From Streptomyces sp. NBC_01116 (GTDB lineage: Bacteria > Actinomycetota > Actinomycetes > Streptomycetales > Streptomycetaceae): DNA of 64,000 bases. A model generated the notes under the pieces. It was not told where the DNA came from. It saw only the letters and a program-made list of their open reading frames with translations, and searched no databases. The stretch covers positions 5,007,501 to 5,071,500 of the forward strand of contig NZ_CP108644.1 in NCBI RefSeq assembly GCF_041435495.1, read 5' to 3'. The position numbers and the translations under genes were made by a program. Of this stretch, positions 30,749-38,654 are shown piece after piece. The stretch's first letter is position 1. Each line of letters starts with the position of its first letter.

Positions 30749-32740
30749 ATGCAGCCGCTGGAAGCGGGCGAACCGCGCACCATCGGTTCCTACCGGCTGC
30801 TCGGCAGGCTCGGCGCGGGCGGTATGGGCCGGGTCTATCTCGGCCGCAGCGCGGGCGGGCGCACGGTCGCGGTCAAGGTCGTCCACCCCCACTTCGCCCT
30901 CGACGAGCAGTTCCGCGCCCGGTTCCGGCGCGAGGTGGAGTCCGCCCGGCGCATCGGCGCCCAGTGGACCGCGCCCGTCCTGGACGCCGACCCGGACGCC
31001 CCGGTGCCCTGGGTGGCCACCGGTTACGTCGCCGGGCCGCCGCTCTCACAGGCGATCACCGAGCACGGCCCGCTGCCCGAGCACGCGGTACGCACCCTGG
31101 GCGCGGGGCTCGCCGAGGCCCTCGCCGTCGTCCACGGGCAGGGCATCGTCCACCGCGACGTGAAGCCGTCCAACGTGCTGCTCGCCCTCGACGGGCCCCG
31201 CCTCATCGACTTCGGCATCGCACGGGCCCTCGGCGCGACCGTCTCGCTCACCTCCACCGGGGTCTCGGTCGGCTCGCCCGGCTACATGGCGCCCGAGCAG
31301 ATCCGGGGCCGGGACGTCTCCGGCGCGGCCGACGTCTTCTCGCTGGGCGCGGTCCTCGCGTACGCGGCGACGGGCGCGGCCCCCTTCCCGGGCGACTCCT
31401 CCGCCGTACTCCTCTACAAGGTGGTCCACGAGGAACCCGAACTGGGCGACCTGGAGGGCGAACTGCGCGAGGTGGTCGAGGGCTGCCTCGCCAAGGACCC
31501 GGCGGCCCGGCCCGCCCCGGCCGATCTCGCCCGGGTGCTCGCTCCCGGCGGGGCGGCGGCGATGGTGGCGGGCGGCTGGCTGCCGGGCGGGCTGGTGCGC
31601 GAGGTGAGCCGGTCCGCGGTGGCGCTGCTGGACCTGGAACCGCAGGACGCGCCGGTGCAGTCGGGGCCGGTGCCGTTCAGCAGCGCGTCGCTGGGGGCGT
31701 TCCCGGGAACGGCCGCGCCGAGCAGGAGCGGGCCGTTCGGCTCGCCCGCCCCGGGCCCGCCGGAGGCGCCGTACGGGACCTCCCGTCCGCAGGAGGCGCC
31801 GCGGGAAGCCCCGTACGGGACACCGCGCCCCCAGGAAGCGCCGCAGGACGTGCCCCAGGAGGCGTCGCAGGACGTGCCGTACCGGACCCCGCACCCGCAG
31901 GACGACGCGTACGGGACGCCGCATCCGCAGGACGACACCTACGGGACGCCCCCGCCCCCGCCTCCGACGCCTCCGCGCGGGAAGCCCGCCTCCACCGTGC
32001 CCCCGCCCCCCACGCACGCCGGGACCTACCGCCAGGGCGGCGACGGCGCACACGGCGCGCACGGGCTGCCGGGCCAGCGCGCCGGCGACCCCCGCCTCTC
32101 CCTGACCGTCAGCGCCGAGAACCGGCGGACCACCGGGGAACGCCGGGGCCGCCGTGTCAGCTGCACGGTCGCCCTGGCCGTGGCGGGCGCGCTCGCGGTC
32201 GTCACCTTCGGCACGGGCCTGCTCGACGGCTTCCTCCCGAGCGGCGACGCCGACCGGAACCGGGGCAACGACGCCGCGGCCACCCCGTCGGACTCCGCCT
32301 CTCCGCCCGACTCCGGGAAGCCGACGCCCGCCGAGTCCGCCGACGCGGGCGGGGCCCAGGTCGGCGAGCTGCCGAAGACGTACCTGGGCACCTGGAAGGG
32401 GCCGGTCACCGAGAGGACCACCGGTCAGCCGCACGGTACGCTCACCGCGGTCTTCACCGAGGGGAAACGCGGCGAGCGGGTCGTCCGGATGAGCACGACG
32501 ATCTCCCAGCTCGGTATCACCGTCACCTGCAACAGCGTCGGCACCCTCGCCTCCGGCACCGCGAAGGAGCTGAACATCCGCGAGCGGACCGACCCGGACC
32601 GCCCCAGCACACCGGGCCTGTGCACCAGCACCGAGGCGGACGTGGTCTTCCGCCTCACCGGCGACGGCACCCTGGACTACCGCTCGAAGGAACGCGCCGC
32701 GGGTCTCCCGTACGGCGAGCTCACCCGGTCCGGCGGCTGA
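30749..32740 (+). CDS. Membrane-anchored Ser/Thr protein kinase
   Basis: A 663-residue Hanks-type kinase. Catalytic domain at about residues 12-270: LGAGGMGRVYLGR, Lys43, HRDVKPSN at 135-142, DFG at 154-156, GSPGYMAPEQ. A Pro-rich juxtamembrane region contains imperfect repeats of YGTPxPQ(D/E) (about 340-400). One membrane helix follows (about 470-492, CTVALAVAGALAVVTFGTGLL), then an external domain of about 170 residues with two Cys (TCNSVG, LCTSTE). No PASTA repeats are present. ATG 30749 follows GGGGGAG. It lies between mqnA and mqnC, so it may respond to envelope or quinone state, but the ligand of the external domain is unknown. Confidence 0.92.
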   Translation: MQPLEAGEPRTIGSYRLLGRLGAGGMGRVYLGRSAGGRTVAVKVVHPHFALDEQFRARFRREVESARRIGAQWTAPVLDADPDAPVPWVATGYVAGPPLSQAITEHGPLPEHAVRTLGAGLAEALAVVHGQGIVHRDVKPSNVLLALDGPRLIDFGIARALGATVSLTSTGVSVGSPGYMAPEQIRGRDVSGAADVFSLGAVLAYAATGAAPFPGDSSAVLLYKVVHEEPELGDLEGELREVVEGCLAKDPAARPAPADLARVLAPGGAAAMVAGGWLPGGLVREVSRSAVALLDLEPQDAPVQSGPVPFSSASLGAFPGTAAPSRSGPFGSPAPGPPEAPYGTSRPQEAPREAPYGTPRPQEAPQDVPQEASQDVPYRTPHPQDDAYGTPHPQDDTYGTPPPPPPTPPRGKPASTVPPPPTHAGTYRQGGDGAHGAHGLPGQRAGDPRLSLTVSAENRRTTGERRGRRVSCTVALAVAGALAVVTFGTGLLDGFLPSGDADRNRGNDAAATPSDSASPPDSGKPTPAESADAGGAQVGELPKTYLGTWKGPVTERTTGQPHGTLTAVFTEGKRGERVVRMSTTISQLGITVTCNSVGTLASGTAKELNIRERTDPDRPSTPGLCTSTEADVVFRLTGDGTLDYRSKERAAGLPYGELTRSGG

Positions 32741-32812
32741 CGGCGTCACGGGCTGGCGTAGGCTGGATCGGTCCGAGGAACGTCAGTAAAACCGCCGAAA
32801 GGTGACAGCCCG

Positions 32813-34012
32813 GTGACCGAGAAGGCCGACCTTCAGCCCGTCCTCGACCGAGCCGCCGAAGGCGGTCGGATCACCCCGGAGGAGGCGCTCGACCTCTACC
32901 GGTCCGCGCCCCTGCACGCGCTGGGCGCCGCCGCCGACGGCGCCCGCCGCCGCCGCTACGCCGGTACGGAGCACATCGCGACGTACATCATCGAGCGGAA
33001 CATCAACTACACCAACGTGTGCGTGACGGCCTGCAAGTTCTGCGCCTTCTACGCCCCGCCCAAGGACACCGCCAAGGGCTGGACCCGGGACCTCGACGAC
33101 ATCCTGCGCCGCTGCGCGGAGACCGTGGAGCTGGGCGGCACCCAGATCATGTTCCAGGGCGGCCACCACCCGGACTTCGGCGTCGAGTACTACGAGGAGC
33201 ACTTCTCCGCGATCAAGAAGGCGTACCCGCAGCTGGTCATCCACTCGCTGGGCGCCTCCGAGATCGAGCACATGGCCCGGATCTCGAAGGTCTCCGCCGA
33301 GGAGGCCATCAGCCGGATCCACGCCGCCGGGCTCGACTCCTTCGCCGGCGCCGGCGCCGAGCTGCTGCCCGCCCGGCCGCGCACCGCCATCGCCCCGCTC
33401 AAGGAGTCCGGCGAGCGGTGGCTGGAGATCATGGAGATCGCGCACGGCCTCGGCGTCGAGTCCACCTCCACCATGCTGATGGGCACCGGCGAGACCAACG
33501 CCGAGCGCATCGAGCACCTGAGGATGATCCGGGACGTCCAGGACCGCACGGGCGGCTTCCGCGCCTTCATCCCGTACACCTACCAGCCGGAGAACAACAA
33601 GCTGAAGGGCCAGACGCAGGCCACGCTCTTCGAGTACCTGCGGATGATCGCCATCGCCCGGCTCTTCCTGGACAACGTCGCCCACATCCAGGGCTCCTGG
33701 CTGACCACCGGCAAGGAGGTCGGCCAGCTGTCGCTGCACTACGGCGCGGACGACCTCGGCTCGATCATGCTGGAGGAGAACGTCGTCTCCTCGGCCGGCG
33801 CCAAGCACCGCTCCAACCGGCTGGAGATCATCGACCTGATCCGCAAGGCGGACCGGGTCCCCGCGCAGCGCGCCACGACGTACGAGCACCTCGTCGTGCA
33901 CGACGACCCGGCGATGGACCCGGTCGACGAGCGCGTGGTCTCGCACATCTCCTCCACCGCGATCGAGGGCGGCACGGCCCACCCGGAGCTGAAGCTCCTC
34001 AACGCCAACTGA
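32813..34012 (+). CDS. mqnC: Cyclic dehypoxanthinyl futalosine synthase MqnC (radical SAM)
   Basis: A 399-residue radical-SAM enzyme that cyclises dehypoxanthine futalosine. The [4Fe-4S] motif is CVTACKFC (C-x3-C-x2-C, about residues 70-77), within NYTNVCVTACKFCAFY. Further family blocks are GGTQIMFQGGHHPDFGVEYYE, GLDSFAGAGAELLP, TSTMLMGTGETNAERIEHL and FRAFIPYTYQPENNKL. GTG 32813 is 72 bp after the kinase stop. The degenerate amidohydrolase gene follows after 7 bp. Confidence 0.96.
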   Translation: MTEKADLQPVLDRAAEGGRITPEEALDLYRSAPLHALGAAADGARRRRYAGTEHIATYIIERNINYTNVCVTACKFCAFYAPPKDTAKGWTRDLDDILRRCAETVELGGTQIMFQGGHHPDFGVEYYEEHFSAIKKAYPQLVIHSLGASEIEHMARISKVSAEEAISRIHAAGLDSFAGAGAELLPARPRTAIAPLKESGERWLEIMEIAHGLGVESTSTMLMGTGETNAERIEHLRMIRDVQDRTGGFRAFIPYTYQPENNKLKGQTQATLFEYLRMIAIARLFLDNVAHIQGSWLTTGKEVGQLSLHYGADDLGSIMLEENVVSSAGAKHRSNRLEIIDLIRKADRVPAQRATTYEHLVVHDDPAMDPVDERVVSHISSTAIEGGTAHPELKLLNAN

Positions 34013-34019
34013 CGTATCC

Positions 34020-34670
34020 ATGCTGACGATTCACGCCGCGCCCCTGCTCCTCCCGGTCGGCGCGGCGCCCGTCGTGGACGGTGCGGTGGCGGTGGACGGC
34101 GACCGGATCGCGGCCCTCGGCCCCTACGAGGAGGTCACCGCCGCGCACCCGGCGGCCCGGGTCCGCCGCTGGCCCGGTCTCCTCACGCCCGGACTGCGCC
34201 AGGACCGGGCCCGCGAGCTGCTCACCCGCTGCTACCACCCCGACCCCCGCGAGGCCGACGAGCTGGGCGAACTCCCGCTCCGGGGCGAGGCGTTCGAGCG
34301 GCTGGCGGCGACGATGGACCCGGCCCGGCGGGCCGGCAGCGTCCGGCGCGGGCTCCAGCGAATGCTGCGGCACGGCACGACGCACCTGGCGGGCCCCCTC
34401 GACACGGAGGACCTCGCCCTGCGCACGGCCGTCGCCCGGTCGGGCCTCGTCCGGCTCCCGCCGTCGCCCACGCCCCCCGGCCCTTCGGACCTGGACCCCT
34501 TCGCCGCGGGCGGCGACCTGGTCGGCACGGCGGGCGCCCCGCTGACGGTGGGCGGCCGGGCGGACCTCGCGGCCTTCGACGTCCCCGACGAGGCGGCCCT
34601 CCGCGCGGGCGGGGCGCGCGCCTGCGTGGCGACGGTCCTCGCGGGGCGGCTCGTGCACCGCGCCCGCTGA
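34020..34670 (+). CDS. Truncated amidohydrolase-like protein lacking metal ligands
   Basis: A 216-residue protein with the N-terminal beta-sandwich of imidazolonepropionase/cytosine-deaminase-type amidohydrolases (GAVAVDGDRIAALGPYEEVTA) and the matching C-terminal piece (LTVGGRADLAAFDVPDEAALR). Full enzymes have about 400 residues and an HxH metal motif after the first sandwich (PGLVNAHTH type). Here the corresponding stretch is GLLTPGLRQDRARELLTR, with no HxH, and most of the barrel is missing. It follows mqnC by 7 bp and is probably cotranscribed. Aminofutalosine deaminases of the same fold act in this pathway in other bacteria, so it may be a degenerate relative. Catalysis is unlikely; a binding or structural role is possible. 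Confidence 0.75.
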   Translation: MLTIHAAPLLLPVGAAPVVDGAVAVDGDRIAALGPYEEVTAAHPAARVRRWPGLLTPGLRQDRARELLTRCYHPDPREADELGELPLRGEAFERLAATMDPARRAGSVRRGLQRMLRHGTTHLAGPLDTEDLALRTAVARSGLVRLPPSPTPPGPSDLDPFAAGGDLVGTAGAPLTVGGRADLAAFDVPDEAALRAGGARACVATVLAGRLVHRAR

Positions 34671-34698
34671 GACGGGGGGCCGGCTCACCGCGGGAGGC

Positions 34699-35682
34699 TC
34701 ACGGCACCTTCGGGCCGCCCAGGTAGCGTCCCTTCGCGTCGTACGGCCAGGCGTTGGCGACGCAGCCCTTCAACCCGTCGATCTGCTGCATCATCGCGGG
34801 CGCGGGGCGCCCCTTCCCCGGGCAGGTCTCGTGGCCGCGCCCCAGCCAGTGGCCGACCTCGTGGTTGACGATCAGCGCCCGGTACTCCGACACGGGCCCG
34901 TCGAACTGCGGCGAACCGAGCTGCCAGCGCTTCAGGTTGACCATCACCTTCTCGCCGCCCCGGCAGTTGACCTCGCCGCGCGTCCTCAGGCCGTACTCGC
35001 CGCAGATCCGGTCCGTCGTCGCCGGGGTGGCGATCTTGATCACCAGCCCGGCCGGTCCGCCGGCGACCTGACGGAACGTGTGATCGCCGTCGTGGCTCCA
35101 GCCGCGCGGATGGGCGAGAACGGCGGCTATCTCCTCGGCGGCCCGGTCGGGGTCGACGCCGCTGCCGTCCTCCACCTCGACCCGGTAGGCGCTGCCCCTG
35201 CCCTTCGCGTCGACTCCCGCACGGGCCACGGTGAACGTGCCGGGACCCGAGGCGGGGATGTCCTCGGCCCGGACGTCGCCGTCCTTCCCGTCCGAGGCCG
35301 AGGCGGTCGCGGAGGGGGACGGCGGGGGAGTGGACGGAGGAGGGTCCTCCAGCGGCTCCGACGCGTTGTCCGGTCCGCCCGCCGGGGCCGTCCGGGACGA
35401 GTCCGGCGCCGACGCGTCCGCCGGGCCGCCCCCGCCCTCCCAGGGACGGCCGACCAGCAGGGCCGTGCCCGCGACGGCCACGAGGGCCAGCACGGCGAGC
35501 GAGGCCGCCCGGCGCCGGTCGCGGCGTCTGCGCCGCACCAGCGAGCGGGCCGACGACCGCGCGCGGCCCGGTGCGGGGGCAGGGGCCCGGGGCGGCGGCA
35601 CGCGCAGCCGGAACGTGTCCTCGTCGCGGTCCGGTTCGCCGTACGCGCGCGGCAGGGTGCCCGTGGGCCGGCGGCGCGTCAC
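34699..35682 (-). CDS. DUF3152-type secreted/membrane protein with zinc-metalloprotease motif
   Basis: A 327-residue protein. A basic cytoplasmic N-terminus of about 60 residues precedes one membrane helix (AASLAVLALVAVAGTALLVG). A Pro/Ser/Thr-rich linker and a C-terminal DUF3152-like domain (about 145-327) follow outside the cell. This domain contains NHEVGHWLGRGHETC, matching the metzincin-type HExxHxxGxxH zinc motif, and four Cys (ICGEYG, VNCRGG, HETCPG, KGCVAN). It is therefore likely an extracellular zinc peptidase or a structural relative. GTG 35682 overlaps the upstream stop (GTGA), placing it third in an operon after a sigma factor and a membrane protein. Confidence 0.83.
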   Translation of the reverse strand: MTRRRPTGTLPRAYGEPDRDEDTFRLRVPPPRAPAPAPGRARSSARSLVRRRRRDRRRAASLAVLALVAVAGTALLVGRPWEGGGGPADASAPDSSRTAPAGGPDNASEPLEDPPPSTPPPSPSATASASDGKDGDVRAEDIPASGPGTFTVARAGVDAKGRGSAYRVEVEDGSGVDPDRAAEEIAAVLAHPRGWSHDGDHTFRQVAGGPAGLVIKIATPATTDRICGEYGLRTRGEVNCRGGEKVMVNLKRWQLGSPQFDGPVSEYRALIVNHEVGHWLGRGHETCPGKGRPAPAMMQQIDGLKGCVANAWPYDAKGRYLGGPKVP

Positions 35683-36596
35683 GAGGCGGCCCCGCTCAGC
35701 GGCACCGGGTTCGCGTCGGCGTACGCGATCAGCTCCCGGAACCGCGGGCTCTGGACGACCCGGACCAGGTCCCCGGCGGTGACGGGAGCGCCGCCCGCCC
35801 CGGACGGCGCGGGCGAGACGGACAGGGCCACCGTGCTGCGGCCGGAACGGTACTGGAGCGAGACCTCCGTGCCCGTCCGGCCCTCGGCGGGCTGCCGGTA
35901 CACGCGGGCGGGCGTGCCGTCGTCCAGGGTGAGGTCCTCGCAGGTCAGCCCCTTCTCCGGGATGTCGCGACAGGCGGGCGCCGGGCCCCCCGACTCCGGA
36001 CGCACCGCCAGGAGGACGGCGTGCACGATGGAGCCGCGCCGCCCCTGATAGCTCTCCGGGCCGCCGCCGACCGGCAGGACCGTCCCGACCGACGCGGGCA
36101 GCAGGGCGTCCAGCGCCCCGGCCGCCTGCTGCCGGAAGTCCTCCAGCCGCTGGGCCTCCTCGGGGCCGAGACCGGTCGGGACCGACGGGGAGGGCGTGGA
36201 GAAGGGGGGCGCCGGGGGCACGGGCGCGGTGTCCGTGGGCACGGGGGTGGACGTGGGGCTCGGCATGTCGGTGCGTGGCTCCGTACGTTGGGGGGACGGG
36301 GTGGGCGCGGGCAGGGAGAGGGACGGGCCGGCGGGCGCCGCGGGCCCCGCGTCGGGTCCGGCCGGCAGCCAGGGGCCGAGCACGGCGAGGCCCAGGGTCA
36401 CGGCGGTGACCGCGACGAAGGTGCCCGCGACCGCGAACGCCCGGGTCCTGGCCCGCCGTCGGTGCCCCTCCCGGACGGCGTCGGGGACCAGGTCGGGCTG
36501 GAGGGACAGCGGGCCCGCGGTCCGGTGCAGGGCTTCGCGGAACAGCTCTTCGTCGTGCGTGCGGGGCGGCAGGTGCTCGTGCGGTTCGGGGATCAT
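35679..36596 (-). CDS. Single-pass membrane protein, probable partner of the SigE-type sigma factor
   Basis: A 305-residue protein with a cytoplasmic N-terminus of about 50 residues (HDEELFREALHRTAGPLSL, LVPDAVREGHRRR), one membrane helix (about 51-72, AFAVAGTFVAVTAVTLGLAVLGPW), a Pro/Thr/Ser-rich spacer and an external C-terminal domain (about 140-305) of unknown family. Gene order directly after an ECF/SigE-type sigma gene and the membrane topology suggest an anti-sigma-like or sensor role, but no zinc anti-sigma HxxxCxxC motif is present. It starts 9 bp after the sigma factor gene ends. Confidence 0.75.
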   Translation of the reverse strand: MIPEPHEHLPPRTHDEELFREALHRTAGPLSLQPDLVPDAVREGHRRRARTRAFAVAGTFVAVTAVTLGLAVLGPWLPAGPDAGPAAPAGPSLSLPAPTPSPQRTEPRTDMPSPTSTPVPTDTAPVPPAPPFSTPSPSVPTGLGPEEAQRLEDFRQQAAGALDALLPASVGTVLPVGGGPESYQGRRGSIVHAVLLAVRPESGGPAPACRDIPEKGLTCEDLTLDDGTPARVYRQPAEGRTGTEVSLQYRSGRSTVALSVSPAPSGAGGAPVTAGDLVRVVQSPRFRELIAYADANPVPLSGAAS

Positions 36597-36605
36597 GACC
36601 GGCCC

Positions 36606-37139
36606 TCAGCTTCCGGTGGAGTAGAGCTGGGCGTCGCCCATCCGGGCGCGCAGTCGGACGAGAGAACGCGAGCACTGGCTCTTCACCGTCGACTCGCTGC
36701 ACCGCAGCAAGGAGGCCACGGTCTCCACGCTCAGGTCGTCCCAGTAGCGCAGGACGACCATCGCCCGTGCGCGGGGCGGGAGTTCGGCGAGCAGGGCGAG
36801 CAGCGTGACCCGGAGGTCGGCGCCCGGTGCGGGATTGGGCTGCGGGCGGGGCGCGTTGCGTCCGTGGGCGAGCAGATCGGTGACGGTGCGGCGGCGTTCG
36901 GCCACGAAGGTGCGGACGAGCACGGTCTTGGCGTAGGCGTCGAGGTTGTCCGCCCGGCTCGCCTTCCGCCAGTGCTGGAACAGCTTGGCGAGCGTCGTCT
37001 GCGTCAGGTCCTGCGCGCCCTCGACGTCTCCGCACAGCAGGTAGGCCGTCCGGTACAGCCGGCGCTGCCCGGCCCGCGCGTACGCCTCGAACGCGGCGCC
37101 CTCGCCGTCGGCCATGGCGGGCTCAGCACCTGCCGGCAT
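36606..37139 (-). CDS. RNA polymerase sigma factor, SigE/ECF type
   Basis: A 177-residue ECF-class sigma factor with regions 2 and 4. Region 2 spans about 20-85 (AYARAGQRRLYRTAYLLCGDVEGAQDLTQTTLAKLFQHW). Region 4 spans about 115-165 (ELPPRARAMVVLRYWDDLSVETVASLLRCSESTVKSQCSRSL). The SigE family common in actinomycetes looks the same. ATG 37139 follows GGAGGG; a second in-frame Met lies shortly downstream. It heads an operon with a membrane protein and a DUF3152 metalloprotease-like protein. Confidence 0.9.
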   Translation of the reverse strand: MPAGAEPAMADGEGAAFEAYARAGQRRLYRTAYLLCGDVEGAQDLTQTTLAKLFQHWRKASRADNLDAYAKTVLVRTFVAERRRTVTDLLAHGRNAPRPQPNPAPGADLRVTLLALLAELPPRARAMVVLRYWDDLSVETVASLLRCSESTVKSQCSRSLVRLRARMGDAQLYSTGS

Positions 37140-37425
37140 GCATCCGCCCTCCTCTCTCCTCGCGCTTCCGTGCTCCCCCGGAGTCCGCCCCCTGGGCGGA
37201 CTCCCACCCCTTACAGAGCACCCGTGTGCCGAAAAGGTTGAAGAGAAGTGAAGATCAGTTCGAGGGGGGTGCCGGCCGGGCCCCCGGTCTGCTGTTCGGT
37301 CGGCTACTCGATGGGCGCCCGCCGCTCCACGCACCGGTGCCACCGTTCCACGCAACGGTCCCGGGGTGTCTCACTTCCTGGCGGAGCCTGGTGTCCGCGT
37401 GAAGCGCTGTGCTAGAACAGCGCCC
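37140..37425. other. Divergent intergenic region, sigma factor / sulfonate operon leader
   Basis: About 290 bp with no supported gene. It must contain the sigma operon promoter on the minus strand. A TAGAAC element at 37413-37418 precedes the leader peptide on the plus strand. Confidence 0.55.
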
Positions 37426-37497
37426 GTGACAGTCGATCGTTTTCTGGTGGAGTGCCTCCCCATCGATCTCTGCCGCGTCTCCAGCGCTTGTTGTTGA
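37426..37497 (+). CDS. Cys-rich leader peptide of the sulfonate/taurine operon
   Basis: A 23-residue open frame (MTVDRFLVECLPIDLCRVSSACC) with four Cys, two of them as the last codons before TGA at 37495-37497. A shorter start at GTG 37447 is possible. Actinomycete sulfur-assimilation operons are often preceded by such DLCR-type leader peptides ending in Cys codons, thought to sense charged tRNA-Cys through ribosome stalling. No ribosome-binding site precedes GTG 37426, and the TAGAAC element fits a leaderless mRNA. A GGCATC/GATGCC hairpin begins 9 nt after the stop. Confidence 0.72.
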   Translation: MTVDRFLVECLPIDLCRVSSACC

Positions 37498-37506
37498 GCC
37501 TGCCGC

Positions 37507-37524
37507 GGCATCCTCAGTGATGCC
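37507..37524 (+). promoter_or_regulatory. Hairpin after the Cys-rich leader peptide
   Basis: GGCATC (37507-37512) and GATGCC (37519-37524) form a perfect 6-bp stem with a 6-nt loop, 9 nt downstream of the leader stop. A ribosome stalled on the terminal Cys codons would influence its folding. No U-tract follows, so Rho- or structure-based control is more likely than intrinsic termination. Confidence 0.5.
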
Positions 37525-37700
37525 CCTGTGACGCCTGAGCGCGTCGTCCCCGGCAGCCGCGCCTTCCGCGTCTCCCGCGCCTTCTCCGCACCCGGTCCCC
37601 GCCCCTCGCGTCCTCGCGTTCCCGGGGCGGCCGTCCACCCTCCCCTCCCTCCGGCCTGTCCGCAGGTCCGGCGACGCTCCATGACTCCGGAGACCCCTCC

Positions 37701-38600
37701 ATGCCGACCTCCCCGTCCGTGCGGAAACGGACCGCCGAACCCGCGGAGCCCGCCGGACCCGTGACGCCGGTCCCGCCGGCCGCTGCAGGCGGCGTCCGTC
37801 GCCGTCCCGAACGTGCCGCCCTGCTGCGCCGTATCGGCCTGCGCGTCCTCGCGCTCGCCGTGCTGCTCGGCCTCTGGCAGCTGGTGACCGCGCTCCAGCT
37901 GTGGTCACCGGTGCTGGTGCCCTCGCCCGCCGCCGTGTGGAAGGCCCTGCTGGAGACCTCCGGTACCCACGACGGCGTCCGGGGCTACCAGGGCCACACC
38001 CTGATCGAACACCTCGGGATCAGCCTGCGCCGGATCTTCGTCGGGGCCGGGGCGGGCGTGGTCGCGGGCCTCGTGGCCGGTGTCCTCATGGGGACGCTGC
38101 CGTGGGTGCGGGTGGTGCTGGAGCCCGCGGTGGCGTTCCTGCGGACCCTGCCCCCGCTCGCCTACTTCAGCCTGCTGATCATCTGGTTCGGCATCGACGA
38201 GGCGCCGAAGCTCTGGCTGCTGGCGATCGCGGCGATGCCGCCGGTCGCCGTCGCCACCGCCTCCGCCGTGGCGTCCGCGCCGACGGCCCTGGTCGAGGCG
38301 GCCCGCGCGATCGGCGCCCGGCGCGGACAGGTCGTCACCTCCGTCGTGCTGCCCTCGGCGCTGCCCGAGATCCTCGTCGGCGTCCGGCTCGCCTTCGGCA
38401 TCGCGTACTCCTCCGTCGTCGCCGCCGAGACCGTCAACGGGCTCCCGGGGATCGGCGGCCTGATCCGCGACGCACAGCGCTACAACCAGTCCGACACCGT
38501 CGTGCTCGGCCTCTTCGCCATCGGCCTCTCCGGGCTGCTCATCGACGCGGCCCTGCGCCTCCTGTCGGACCGGCTCGCCCCGTGGCGCGGCCACACCTGA
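37701..38600 (+). CDS. ABC transporter permease, sulfonate/taurine type (SsuC/TauC-like)
   Basis: A 299-residue inner-membrane permease. A charged N-terminus of about 45 residues precedes six predicted helices, the first being VLALAVLLGLWQLVTALQLW. The EAA-type coupling motif is EAARAIGARRGQVVTSVVLPSALPEILVGVRLAFGIAYSSVV. LEPAVAFLRTLPPLAYFSLLIIWFGIDEAPK is typical of the SsuC/TauC family. It heads an operon with a binding lipoprotein, an ATPase and a TauD-type dioxygenase; the Cys-rich leader lies 200 bp upstream. Confidence 0.92.
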   Translation: MPTSPSVRKRTAEPAEPAGPVTPVPPAAAGGVRRRPERAALLRRIGLRVLALAVLLGLWQLVTALQLWSPVLVPSPAAVWKALLETSGTHDGVRGYQGHTLIEHLGISLRRIFVGAGAGVVAGLVAGVLMGTLPWVRVVLEPAVAFLRTLPPLAYFSLLIIWFGIDEAPKLWLLAIAAMPPVAVATASAVASAPTALVEAARAIGARRGQVVTSVVLPSALPEILVGVRLAFGIAYSSVVAAETVNGLPGIGGLIRDAQRYNQSDTVVLGLFAIGLSGLLIDAALRLLSDRLAPWRGHT

Positions 38601-38654
38601 CCGGCCCGCTCCTCCCGTCCACCCACCTCCCCTCTCGTACGAAGGACACCCACA

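Noticed and set aside
34020..34670. Functional aminofutalosine deaminase
   Set aside because: About half the usual length and missing the HxH metal motif.
34699..37035. Single 778-codon minus-strand protein
   Set aside because: It joins the DUF3152 gene to out-of-frame sequence of the membrane-protein and sigma genes; the real start is GTG 35682, overlapping the upstream stop.
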